DNA of 16,206 nucleotides. Origin: Enterocloster bolteae. Lineage in GTDB: Bacteria > Bacillota_A > Clostridia > Lachnospirales > Lachnospiraceae. Numbering within the stretch: the first letter of the stretch is position 1; the number at the start of each line of letters is the position of its first letter. Under the pieces are notes generated by a model. The model had not been told where the DNA came from. It saw only the letters and a program-made list of their open reading frames with translations, and did no database searches. Positions 6,788 through 13,753 of the stretch are shown here, piece by piece. Location of the stretch: contig JAETTS010000017.1 of NCBI GenBank assembly GCA_021769025.1, forward strand, positions 1 through 16,206, written 5' to 3'. Both the position numbers and the translations under genes were made by a program.

Positions 6788-8476
6788 ATGGAGAATCAGG
6801 AGCTGGAGAAAGTATCACAGGAAACGGAACAGAAGAAACAAAAGATCCATGTGGGAGCTATTGTCGGTATTGGGGCTGCTGCCGTCATCGCGGTTGCGGG
6901 AGGTGTATTTGCATTTTTTAAGGTGACTGAAAAGGATCCGAAAGAGGTGGTGATTCAGGCATTTGAGAATATCTATACAGAAGATCAGGTGAAGCCGATG
7001 GAAGAACTGTTTGGCCTGTCTCAGTTTATGGACAATGCTTCCACGGCGGATGTGGAAAGCGGTCTCTCCCTTACACTGGATAGCAGTTCTTCTGCGGAGA
7101 TTCAGGCATTTGCAGGAAGCGGTTTGAAGGTTTCCAGCATGTATGACCGAACCAATGAAAAAATAGGGGCGAAAGTGGGCATGATTTATAATGATATGGA
7201 TCTTCTCCACATGGATCTCTATTATGGAGAGGAACGGTTGATGGCGGCGATTCCAGAACTTTCCTCAAAAGTATTTTCCATGGATTTAAGTGAAGGATTG
7301 GGGAAACGGCTTCAGGAATCACCGATGTTCGGGCCGGAGTTGGAAGAGAATGGGGTTGACGCGGAAGGCATTGAGGACTATTTAAGGATCTTGGAAGAGG
7401 AAGCCAGGAGCCAATCACAGGGAACAGGCGGTCCGGATCTAAAGGCAGCAGCCAAACGGTTTCAGGATGGCTGGCAGACCAGGGAGAAGCTGAAAGCTGC
7501 CATGACTGTGGAAAAAGCAGAGAAAGAAATCTGTGTGGTGGACGACAAGGAAGAGACATGTAGAGGATATCATGTACTAGTCAGCAAGGAGTTTATGATT
7601 GATTTTCTGAAAGGCTCCACGGATTTCTTTCTAAACGATGAGGAATTAAAAGAAATCTATTTAAAACAGTTAGAGCAAAGTGTAAAGCTGACAGAAATAA
7701 TGAGCGGAGTGACATCTGGTATGTCTCCGGAACAGATGAGGGAAAGCGTCGTAGAGGATATGACAGACAGCATAGAGGAAATGATCGACTTTCTGGATAA
7801 GACGCTGAATGATATAGACATGATGGTTTATGTAGATAAAAAGGGACGTTTGGCAGCCGTAAAAGGAAATACAATTTTTACAGCGGAAAGCGAAGAGGAG
7901 GGCGAAGAGTTAGGCGATGACATCCAGGTGACATTCGATGTGACCCTTAAAGGCGGTTCCTATTTAACGCAGAATCTGGAAGCAGAGGTTGCCATGAAAG
8001 ATAAGAATGCCCAGGCAGGCGTGGAGATCAAAAAGCAGGGAACATATGACGGAAATCGGTTAACCAATGATGTTTCTATAGATGTTGCGGTCAAAGATAA
8101 ACAGGACTACTCGATGGGATTCATCTATACTGATACGTATCAGGCAGACAGCGGGGATTATCATATCGGCGCATCGGTGACAGCGGATGGTTATCTTCTG
8201 GCAGATCTGTCTGTCACAGGTGTGGTAAGCCAGCTTGAAAAAGGTGTTTCAGTTCAGATGGATATCGATGAACTGCGGGTTGTGGTTATGGATGACACGG
8301 GGCGCGTGACGTTAAGCGGAGGTTATTATCTTAGGCCTTTGTCAGAGGAGGTGACGGCACCTGAAGGCAAGGAATTTGACATTGTGGCGGCAACAGAAGA
8401 GGAGTGGGAAGATCTGGTTGAAGAGGCATTCTATAATCTTCTGGGCTTGGTAACTCAGTTAGGGGTAGAATGGTAA
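6788..8476 (+). CDS. Membrane-anchored extracytoplasmic protein of unknown function
   Basis: A 562-residue acidic protein. Residues 1-20 are charged and cytoplasmic, about 21-44 form one hydrophobic membrane helix rich in Gly and Ala, and the remaining 515 or so residues should lie outside the cell, with no lipobox. The body has a helical, Glu/Lys-rich middle (about 200-340) and a second half with alternating beta-type patterns. From memory it resembles a family of unknown function common in Lachnospiraceae (DUF6583-like); I cannot confirm this. AAGGAGG (6775-6781) supports the ATG. It lies between the ATPase and the permeases, and its end overlaps the next gene by seven bases, so it is probably a fixed partner of the transporter, for example a substrate-capturing or wall-contact subunit. 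No enzyme motif is visible. Confidence 0.8.
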   Translation: MENQELEKVSQETEQKKQKIHVGAIVGIGAAAVIAVAGGVFAFFKVTEKDPKEVVIQAFENIYTEDQVKPMEELFGLSQFMDNASTADVESGLSLTLDSSSSAEIQAFAGSGLKVSSMYDRTNEKIGAKVGMIYNDMDLLHMDLYYGEERLMAAIPELSSKVFSMDLSEGLGKRLQESPMFGPELEENGVDAEGIEDYLRILEEEARSQSQGTGGPDLKAAAKRFQDGWQTREKLKAAMTVEKAEKEICVVDDKEETCRGYHVLVSKEFMIDFLKGSTDFFLNDEELKEIYLKQLEQSVKLTEIMSGVTSGMSPEQMRESVVEDMTDSIEEMIDFLDKTLNDIDMMVYVDKKGRLAAVKGNTIFTAESEEEGEELGDDIQVTFDVTLKGGSYLTQNLEAEVAMKDKNAQAGVEIKKQGTYDGNRLTNDVSIDVAVKDKQDYSMGFIYTDTYQADSGDYHIGASVTADGYLLADLSVTGVVSQLEKGVSVQMDIDELRVVVMDDTGRVTLSGGYYLRPLSEEVTAPEGKEFDIVAATEEEWEDLVEEAFYNLLGLVTQLGVEW

Positions 8477-9666
8477 GAACAAGAATGAAGGTTACCTATC
8501 TGAAAATGGAATTAAAGCGGACAGGTAAGCAGATCCCAGCTCTTTTTGCGGGAGTGGTTCTGCTTCTGGCGCTTTCGGGAACCGCTGTGTTCCTGGCAAG
8601 TCGGATGCTGTATGCAGGTACTGTGGTTGAGCGGATACGTGTGGGAATATCTATGCCAGAACAGGATCCTCTGGCAAAACAGGTAGTCCGGATGCTCAGT
8701 ACCCTTGACAGCGTAAAAAGTATCTGCGAATTTTCGTATATGGACCGGGAATCCGCTCTGGAAGCTCTGGAAAAAGGAGACGTATATGCCGTGTTGGATG
8801 TGCCGGAGAACTTTGTACAGGATATCCTAAGCGGGAAGAACACACCAGTGACCATATGGACGACAGGCCATATGGGAATAGAAGGGCGGGTGTTTCGGGA
8901 ACTGGCGGATGCAGGGGCATTAACCTTAAGTGCCGGCCAGGCTGGTATCTATGCAGGTAATGAGTTATACCATTTTTTAGGGCTGGATGAATCCATCGCC
9001 CAGCTTGAGTTGGATTTGAATAGCCAGTACATGGAGTATGGCCTTCAGCGTTCTGTCTATTTCCGGCATCAGAATGTACAGGCAACCGGGGATATCGGTG
9101 TGATTCCATTTTATGAGATTAGCGCCTTTGTATTGATCCTTTTTCTAGCTGCCATTCCTGTATCCGGTTATCTACTCCCATGGAAAAAGGCGATGGCGGA
9201 GAAATTAAAATTGGCTGGAATCAGCATAGGAAGCCAGGTTGGGGCCAGGATCATTGGAATGGGAGTCCTGCTCTTTTTAGGCTCCCTTCCTGTGATCCTG
9301 ATTCTGCTTATGACAGAACAGCTCCGCTGGAGCGGTATCCTGGCAGTGGTATGGCCTCTTTCCTGTGTAGCGGCATCATCTGTGGTTGTGCTTCTATATC
9401 GAATAGCAGGGAATCATTTAGGGGGAATTATGCTTCTGTTTTTTGTAATGACCGGCCAGCATTTTCTGGCAGGAGGAATCCTCCCTCTGGTCTTTTTGCC
9501 CCATTCCTTTCAGATGCTTGCTCCCTGGCTTCCCTCCGCTATTCTGATGAACAGCATGAAAATGGCTGTATCCGGGACGTGGGATAATAAAAGGGCAGGA
9601 GCTTGCGTTATTCTTATTATAGCAGCCTGGCTGGCCGGTATTCTGGCAGAAAGGAAGGGACAATGA
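8470..9666 (+). CDS. ABC-2-type transporter permease (first)
   Basis: A 398-residue membrane protein. After a short basic N-terminus comes a membrane helix (about 22-46), then a soluble domain of about 165 residues (47-210) that should face outward, and then a hydrophobic C-terminal half with about five helices (starting near 213, 250, 290, 318 and 375). This layout is that of ABC2_membrane_3/YhaP-like permeases. It overlaps the preceding gene by seven bases and the next by four (ATGA), so it is made as part of one complex. The substrate is not evident; peptides, lipids or drugs are all possible for this family. It pairs with the shorter second permease, presumably as a heterodimer on the ATPase encoded at the head of the operon. 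Confidence 0.85.
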   Translation: MVRTRMKVTYLKMELKRTGKQIPALFAGVVLLLALSGTAVFLASRMLYAGTVVERIRVGISMPEQDPLAKQVVRMLSTLDSVKSICEFSYMDRESALEALEKGDVYAVLDVPENFVQDILSGKNTPVTIWTTGHMGIEGRVFRELADAGALTLSAGQAGIYAGNELYHFLGLDESIAQLELDLNSQYMEYGLQRSVYFRHQNVQATGDIGVIPFYEISAFVLILFLAAIPVSGYLLPWKKAMAEKLKLAGISIGSQVGARIIGMGVLLFLGSLPVILILLMTEQLRWSGILAVVWPLSCVAASSVVVLLYRIAGNHLGGIMLLFFVMTGQHFLAGGILPLVFLPHSFQMLAPWLPSAILMNSMKMAVSGTWDNKRAGACVILIIAAWLAGILAERKGQ

Positions 9667-10778
9667 GCGAGGGATTTCTTTGGTTTTTTCTTTCCTGTAA
9701 GCGTTATCTAAAGAAGATGTCCTTTTTTCTGATTCTTCTGACTCTTCCCATTGCAACGTTTCTCATCAGGAAGGTGGAGCGGACACAGCCCCAGGAAATC
9801 CGGATTGCCGTGTGTATCCAAAAGGAAGATACCTATAGGGATGAGAATATGGAAGACTCCCTGGAACAGCTTCTCATAGACAATCTGGTAAACAAAAGGG
9901 AAACATCTGGCAATTCCTTTTTTCGGTTTTATCAATGTGAAGGGGAAGAGCAGGTGAAAGAGCAGGTGGCTTCCAGAAGGGCGGAGTGTGGATATGTCAT
10001 ATCTCAGGGACTTCGAGGCAAGCTGGATGAGAAGAACTATAAGAGAAGCATCTATGTCTATTCTGCGCCCTCTACGGTTCTTGCTTCTCTCTCCACAGAA
10101 GTGGTATTTTCCTCTCTGATGGAAGTATATGGGAATGAACTCTTCCAGGATTACGTCTTAGAGCAGCATATCGTAAGCGAGGCAGCGGCATCCCTGGGAG
10201 TCGATGAGAGGCAGCTAAACGAGGAGATATCAGGACTGTACGAGAAATGGATGGGAAATGGCAGCACCTTCCATTTCCAGTATCGGCAATCAGGAGAAAA
10301 TGGATTGTACAAGGATCCACAGCAAATCCTGTCGGTATTTCCGGTACGAGGCCTGATAGCTGTGTATCTGTTGGTGGTAGGTCTCTACAGCGCTGTTATG
10401 TTAGGATTGGATGAGAAGAGAGGTTTGTTTTTGCCTCTTCCCTATGGCCGGCAGAGAAGGTGCCGGATTGCAGTTCTTGGGGCTCCGGTTTTTCTTGCAT
10501 CTCTGTCTGGATTTGCAGGCTTGGTATCCGGAGGATGCATACAGGGGCTTGGAAAGGAAGTGGGGGCTATGGCCGCCTATTGCGGGGGTGTCTGCCTCTT
10601 CTCTTACGGGGTAAAGTTAATATGCAGAAAGCCTGAGGCTGTCTGCAGCTTGATTCCACTATTTTTGGCAGGAAGCCTTATTTTTACTCCAGTGTTTGTA
10701 GATATGGGGCAGTATTTTCCGCTCTGGGGCTGGGCAGGCCGATTGTTTCTGCCGTGGTATTATCTTAGATGGTTTTAA
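9663..10778 (+). CDS. ABC-2-type transporter permease (second)
   Basis: A 371-residue membrane protein with the same plan as the preceding permease: helix near 19-36, a large outward soluble domain (about 37-235), and a hydrophobic C-terminal part from about 238 to the end with several helices. The two are probably distant paralogues that form a heterodimer. The frame can be extended to 9603, but ATG 9663 overlaps the upstream stop (ATGA) and has AGGAAGGG at 9651-9658, so it is the likely start. The protein ends in a hydrophobic, aromatic tail (WYYLRWF). Sequence conservation with known families is weak by eye; the ABC permease call rests on layout and operon context. Confidence 0.75.
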   Translation: MSEGFLWFFLSCKRYLKKMSFFLILLTLPIATFLIRKVERTQPQEIRIAVCIQKEDTYRDENMEDSLEQLLIDNLVNKRETSGNSFFRFYQCEGEEQVKEQVASRRAECGYVISQGLRGKLDEKNYKRSIYVYSAPSTVLASLSTEVVFSSLMEVYGNELFQDYVLEQHIVSEAAASLGVDERQLNEEISGLYEKWMGNGSTFHFQYRQSGENGLYKDPQQILSVFPVRGLIAVYLLVVGLYSAVMLGLDEKRGLFLPLPYGRQRRCRIAVLGAPVFLASLSGFAGLVSGGCIQGLGKEVGAMAAYCGGVCLFSYGVKLICRKPEAVCSLIPLFLAGSLIFTPVFVDMGQYFPLWGWAGRLFLPWYYLRWF

Positions 10779-10779
10779 A

Positions 10780-10797
10780 GGATGATAAATATCATCC
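10780..10797 (+). other. Perfect hairpin between permease and serine hydrolase genes
   Basis: GGATGATAAATATCATCC is a perfect inverted repeat directly after the permease stop codon. It lacks a T tract, so it is a poor terminator; it could be an mRNA-stability or processing hairpin, or an operator for the next gene. No convincing promoter is seen in this 52-base gap. Confidence 0.45.
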
Positions 10798-10830
10798 GGT
10801 TTAACATATTTTAAAGAATGGAGATGGCGT

Positions 10831-12018
10831 ATGAAAATGGAGACAAAGAAGAAACTTCAGGATGTATTGGACAATGGGATTGAGAAGCGGGAACTGGCAG
10901 GGGGGAGTGTTCTGGTATTAAAGGACGGGCAGGAAATTTGCTATGTTGAGTCTGGTATGGCCAATATTGAGGAAGGCTGCCCTATTACAAGGGACACGAT
11001 TTATCGGCTTTATTCCATGAGCAAGCCTATCACTGCCACGGCGGCGATGAAGTTGGTGGAAGATGGAATTTTGGATCTTGCGGAACCAGTGTCTACCTTC
11101 TTTCCATCGTTTGCAGAACCTATGGTTGAGAGGAATGGGAAATTGGTCAGAAGCAGCCGGGAGATTACTGTACAGGAACTCTTACATATGACCAGCGGAC
11201 TGGTATACGGAGGCAGGGGAGGTCTGACGGGAGACTATATGGATCGCGTATTTGAGCAGATTGACAGGCGGCTTTTGGGGGAGGATCCTATGTCCACTGC
11301 AGAGTTTGCCGCACTTTTAGGCAAAGCCCCTCTTGCCTTTGAACCGGGAGAATCCTGGCGGTATGGGACTTCAGCCGATGTATTGGGAGCAGTGATTGAG
11401 GCAGCTTCCGGGAAACGTTTTGGGCAATATCTGGAGGAGGCCATCTTTAAGCCACTGGGGATGACAGACACTGGTTTTACTGTGCCCCAAGAAAAGCGAG
11501 CTCGTCTGGCCACGGCTTATGACAGAGATGAAAGCGGCCGCCTGGTACCATATAGAGGAAATCATCTTGGAATCATAAACAGCATGGACAGAACGCCTGC
11601 ATTTGAATCCGGTGGTGCAGGGCTTGTCTCCACAGTGGATGATTATGCCCGCTTTGCACGGATGCTGCTAAATGGGGGACAGCTGGACGGAATCCGGATC
11701 CTGAACCCCGAGACGGTACGTTTTATGTCATCTGGTGCATTGAATGCATTTCAGGAGAATGCTCTTGCAGATTATTTTCCAAACTTGTGCGGTTATAACT
11801 ATAGCTGCCTGATGCGAGTTATGAAGACCCCTGGAAAAGCGAGAATGCTGGGGCATGTAGGGGAATATGGCTGGGATGGTTGGCTGGGATGTCATTTTAT
11901 CAATGATCCGTCTTCTGGACTGACATTCGTTCTTGTGATGCAGAAACGAGATGCCGGAACCACTCCCTTAGCCAGGAAGCTGCGCAATATTGTGATGAGC
12001 GAGGCCACAGGGGACTAA
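10831..12018 (+). CDS. Serine hydrolase of the beta-lactamase/esterase (class C) family
   Basis: A 395-residue protein with the beta-lactamase-related (PF00144) fold. The SxxK motif is Ser62-Met-Ser-Lys65, the second motif tyrosine is Tyr178 in WRYGT, and the third motif is His342-Val-Gly in GHVG, where class C enzymes have KTG. HxG in place of KTG is common in esterases and D-aminopeptidase-like members, so a true beta-lactamase is unlikely. There is no signal peptide or lipobox, so it is probably cytoplasmic. GGAG (10820-10823) precedes the ATG. It follows the ABC exporter genes on the same strand after 52 bases and may be co-transcribed. The substrate (an ester, a peptide or an amide) cannot be told. 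The stop codon lies within a copy of an 11-base repeat that recurs before the tRNA promoter. Confidence 0.88.
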   Translation: MKMETKKKLQDVLDNGIEKRELAGGSVLVLKDGQEICYVESGMANIEEGCPITRDTIYRLYSMSKPITATAAMKLVEDGILDLAEPVSTFFPSFAEPMVERNGKLVRSSREITVQELLHMTSGLVYGGRGGLTGDYMDRVFEQIDRRLLGEDPMSTAEFAALLGKAPLAFEPGESWRYGTSADVLGAVIEAASGKRFGQYLEEAIFKPLGMTDTGFTVPQEKRARLATAYDRDESGRLVPYRGNHLGIINSMDRTPAFESGGAGLVSTVDDYARFARMLLNGGQLDGIRILNPETVRFMSSGALNAFQENALADYFPNLCGYNYSCLMRVMKTPGKARMLGHVGEYGWDGWLGCHFINDPSSGLTFVLVMQKRDAGTTPLARKLRNIVMSEATGD

Positions 12019-12055
12019 AATTAATGGCTGAGAATTAATAGCTAAAAATGAATGG

Positions 12056-12088
12056 GACTAAATTGAGACTAAAATTAGACTAAAATTT
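12056..12088 (+). repeat. Three tandem 11-base repeats upstream of the tRNA promoter
   Basis: GACTAAATTGA, GACTAAAATTA and GACTAAAATTT stand head to tail at 12056, 12067 and 12078. A fourth copy, GACTAAAATTA, lies at 12013-12023 over the hydrolase stop codon. The tandem block ends ten bases before the -35 box, and the 11-base period is close to one helical turn, so an UP-element-like or protein-binding role is possible. Confidence 0.7.
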
Positions 12089-12098
12089 TACAAAGTAG

Positions 12099-12127
12099 TT
12101 GACAAGATTTGGCTCTTAGTATATAAT
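12099..12127 (+). promoter_or_regulatory. Consensus sigma-A promoter of the Pro-Gly-Arg-His tRNA operon
   Basis: TTGACA (12099-12104), 17 bases, TATAAT (12122-12127): a perfect match to the sigma-A consensus. Transcription should start near 12134, about 50 bases before tRNA-Pro. Confidence 0.92.
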
Positions 12128-12184
12128 AACTTTTGCGTTGTGAAACGGTAATGATAAACATGGTTTATAATTGCCGTAACACAT

Positions 12185-12259
12185 CGGGGTGTGGCTCAGT
12201 TTGGCTAGAGCGCCTGGTTTGGGACCAGGAAGTCGCAGGTTCGAATCCTGTCACCCCGA
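12185..12259 (+). tRNA. tRNA-Pro (anticodon TGG)
   Basis: A complete 75-base cloverleaf: acceptor CGGGGTG/CACCCCG, anticodon stem CCTGG/CCAGG with loop TTTGGGA, and T-loop TTCGAAT. No CCA is encoded. First tRNA of the first unit. Confidence 0.96.
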
Positions 12260-12261
12260 TT

Positions 12262-12278
12262 GGAGAATGAATTTCTCC
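12262..12278 (+). other. Hairpin in the tRNA-Pro/tRNA-Gly spacer
   Basis: GGAGAA (12262-12267) pairs with TTCTCC (12273-12278) around a TGAAT loop, three bases after tRNA-Pro. No T tract follows directly, so an RNA-processing signal is more likely than a terminator. Confidence 0.45.
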
Positions 12279-12290
12279 TGGCTGCATTTT

Positions 12291-12361
12291 GCGGGTGTAG
12301 TTCAGTGGTAGAACACCAGCCTTCCAAGCTGGATATGTGGGTTCGATTCCCATCACCCGCT
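12291..12361 (+). tRNA. tRNA-Gly (anticodon TCC)
   Basis: A 71-base cloverleaf: acceptor GCGGGTG/CACCCGC, anticodon stem CCAGC/GCTGG with loop CTTCCAA, and discriminator T. No CCA is encoded. Only four bases separate it from tRNA-Arg. Confidence 0.96.
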
Positions 12362-12365
12362 TTTT

Positions 12366-12439
<74 letters not shown>

Positions 12440-12441
12440 TT

Positions 12442-12474
12442 TCATATGGATACGAATCATTCGTTGTCATATGA
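12442..12474 (+). other. Long hairpin between tRNA-Arg and tRNA-His
   Basis: TCATATG pairs with CATATGA, and inside a 3x3 internal loop ACGAA pairs with TTCGT around a TCA loop. It fills almost the whole spacer, two bases after tRNA-Arg and four before the G-1 of tRNA-His. It has no T tract. Confidence 0.6.
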
Positions 12475-12478
12475 TTAT

Positions 12479-12553
12479 GGTGGGTATAGCGCAGTTGGTT
12501 AGCGCGCCAGATTGTGGCTCTGGAGGCCCAGGGTTCGAATCCCTGTATCCACC
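12479..12553 (+). tRNA. tRNA-His (anticodon GTG)
   Basis: The cloverleaf has acceptor GTGGGTA/TATCCAC (one G-T pair), anticodon stem CCAGA/TCTGG and loop TTGTGGC. The coordinates include the identity base G-1 (12479), which pairs with C73 (12553). No CCA is encoded. Last tRNA of this unit. Confidence 0.95.
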
Positions 12554-12566
12554 CTGGCTATTGTTT

Positions 12567-12610
12567 AGACCTGGAACCTTGAAACTGCAAGGGGTTTAAG
12601 GTCTTTTTTT
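12567..12610 (+). terminator. Terminator of the first tRNA unit
   Basis: AGACCT pairs with AGGTCT, and inside it CCTTG pairs with CAAGG around an AAACTG loop, followed by a run of seven T residues (12604-12610). Confidence 0.85.
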
Positions 12611-12646
12611 CTTCAATTGCCAGTGTGCAGCCTTTAAAAAGAAGGC

Positions 12647-12675
12647 TTGCAAACATGAAAAAACTATGCTATTAT
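12647..12675 (+). promoter_or_regulatory. Promoter of the Gln-Lys-Leu tRNA unit
   Basis: TTGCAA (12647-12652), 17 bases, TATTAT (12670-12675), with an extended -10 TG at 12667-12668. It lies right after the first unit's terminator and about 40 bases before the mature tRNA-Gln. Confidence 0.78.
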
Positions 12676-12723
12676 AAAACGGAACTTGAGGGGACAGCAG
12701 GTAGCTGTATCAGACATCCATTT

Positions 12724-12796
12724 TGGGCTATCGCCAAGCGGTAAGGCACAGGACTTTGACTCCTGCATTTCGTTGGTTCGAATCCAACTAGCCCAG
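12724..12796 (+). tRNA. tRNA-Gln (anticodon TTG)
   Basis: A 73-base cloverleaf: acceptor TGGGCTA/TAGCCCA, anticodon stem CAGGA/TCCTG with loop CTTTGAC, and discriminator G. No CCA is encoded. A 70-base spacer without clear structure separates it from tRNA-Lys. Confidence 0.95.
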
Positions 12797-12866
12797 TTAT
12801 AGATTGGACTGAAGGGTGCTGTACGAATCTGATTGCCTCGGTATTTTCTAGGTTATGGAGAGAAAT

Positions 12867-12939
12867 GGGCGTGTAGCTCAGGCGGTAGAGCACTTGACTT
12901 TTAATCAAGTTGTCCGGGGTTCGAATCCCCGCACGCTCA
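12867..12939 (+). tRNA. tRNA-Lys (anticodon TTT)
   Basis: A 73-base cloverleaf: acceptor GGGCGTG/CACGCTC (one G-T pair), anticodon stem CTTGA/TCAAG with loop CTTTTAA, and discriminator A. No CCA is encoded. Four bases before tRNA-Leu. Confidence 0.96.
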
Positions 12940-12943
12940 GTGA

Positions 12944-13023
12944 GCGGATATGGCGGAATTGGCAGACGCGCCAGATTTAGGTTCTGGTGGGAGACCGTGC
13001 AGGTTCGATTCCTGTTATCCGCA
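12944..13023 (+). tRNA. tRNA-Leu (anticodon TAG)
   Basis: An 80-base class II tRNA: acceptor GCGGATA/TATCCGC, anticodon stem CCAGA/TCTGG with loop TTTAGGT, and a short variable arm of about 11 bases. It reads CTN-family codons, mainly CTA. No CCA is encoded. Confidence 0.95.
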
Positions 13024-13039
13024 TGAATAGGAATTTCTT

Positions 13040-13084
13040 AAAAATCCTTGAATTGCTTTTAATAAAGCAATTACAGGGATTTTT
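13040..13084. terminator. Bidirectional terminator between the tRNA unit and the convergent ABC operon
   Basis: A long near-perfect stem: AAAAATCC(T)TG-AATTGCTTT pairs with AAAGCAATT-ACAGGGATTTTT around a TAAT loop. T runs stand at the outer end on both strands, so it can stop the tRNA transcript and also the minus-strand operon that ends at 13181. Confidence 0.88.
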
Positions 13085-13130
13085 AATTTGGGGTTTAATA
13101 GAGGCTCTTTTAATGGCCAAGTTGAGCGGA

Positions 13131-13147
13131 GCGGGCTTAAAGCCCGC
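13131..13147. other. GC-rich palindrome downstream of the ABC operon
   Basis: GCGGGCTTAAAGCCCGC is a perfect inverted repeat with an 8-base arm and a single central base. It lies 33 bases beyond the end of the minus-strand ATPase gene. No T tract follows on either strand, so it may be a 3'-end stabilising or pausing hairpin. Confidence 0.5.
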
Positions 13148-13180
13148 ATCCCCAGCTATCCATTTTACGAGGAGAAAAGA

Positions 13181-13753
13181 CTATAAATGCACTAATTTGG
13201 CTTGTAAAGCCTGAATATCCAGTTCCTGATGCGTTGTAAAAAGTGTGATTTTTCCAGAACATTTTTCCTGCACATAACGGATGGTATTGTATCTGGTATC
13301 CTTATCCAGCCCGGTAAAAGGTTCATCCATTAACAATAAATCAAAAGGAGCGGACAATGCCCGGCATATAGCAGTACGCCGTTTCATACCTCCGCTTAAG
13401 ATGGAGACCGGGCGGTTTAACGATTCTTCAGGAAGAAGGCGGCATAATTCTGTCCTTACCTGGTGTTCCGACATCGATTTACCACAGACCATCCGAACAT
13501 TGACCACAGGAGTGAACGCCTCACACAGACGATCCTCCTGAAAGACCGCGCTGACTCTTGCGTGCTCCAGCCCTTCAATAAAACCACTATCACAGGTTTC
13601 CAGGCCCATCAAAATCCGAAGAAGAGTGGTTTTCCCCGCGCCAGACGGGCCCATCAGACCATAGATACATCCAGATTCCATGGTGAGGGAAAAATCAGAG
13701 AGAACGGTTAAAGGGCCGAAAGACTTGGAAAGATGATGAAGCCTTATATTCAT
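13181..13753 (-). CDS. ABC importer ATP-binding protein (NitT/TauT type)
   Basis: A 190-residue ATPase that powers the importer encoded just upstream on this strand. Walker A GPSGAGKT (35-42), Q-loop FQEDRL (71-76), signature LSGGM (119-123), Walker B LLLMDEP (139-145) and the switch His175 in TTHQE are intact. FQEDRL is typical of the nitrate/sulfonate/taurine/thiamine-precursor ATPases. At 190 residues it is clearly shorter than the usual 240-260 of that family; the part after the switch His is only about 15 residues, so it is a minimal but apparently functional domain. Its start overlaps the permease stop by four bases (ATGA). It is the last gene of the operon and ends toward the tRNA genes, with a shared terminator beyond. 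Confidence 0.92.
   Translation of the reverse strand: MNIRLHHLSKSFGPLTVLSDFSLTMESGCIYGLMGPSGAGKTTLLRILMGLETCDSGFIEGLEHARVSAVFQEDRLCEAFTPVVNVRMVCGKSMSEHQVRTELCRLLPEESLNRPVSILSGGMKRRTAICRALSAPFDLLLMDEPFTGLDKDTRYNTIRYVQEKCSGKITLFTTHQELDIQALQAKLVHL

Noticed and set aside
9603..9662. Longer start for the second permease at 9603
   Set aside because: It overlaps the first permease by 64 bases. ATG 9663 overlaps the stop in the usual ATGA form and has a strong ribosome binding site.
10831..12018. Beta-lactamase giving antibiotic resistance
   Set aside because: The third motif is HVG and not KTG, and there is no signal peptide, so an esterase or peptidase-like hydrolase fits better.
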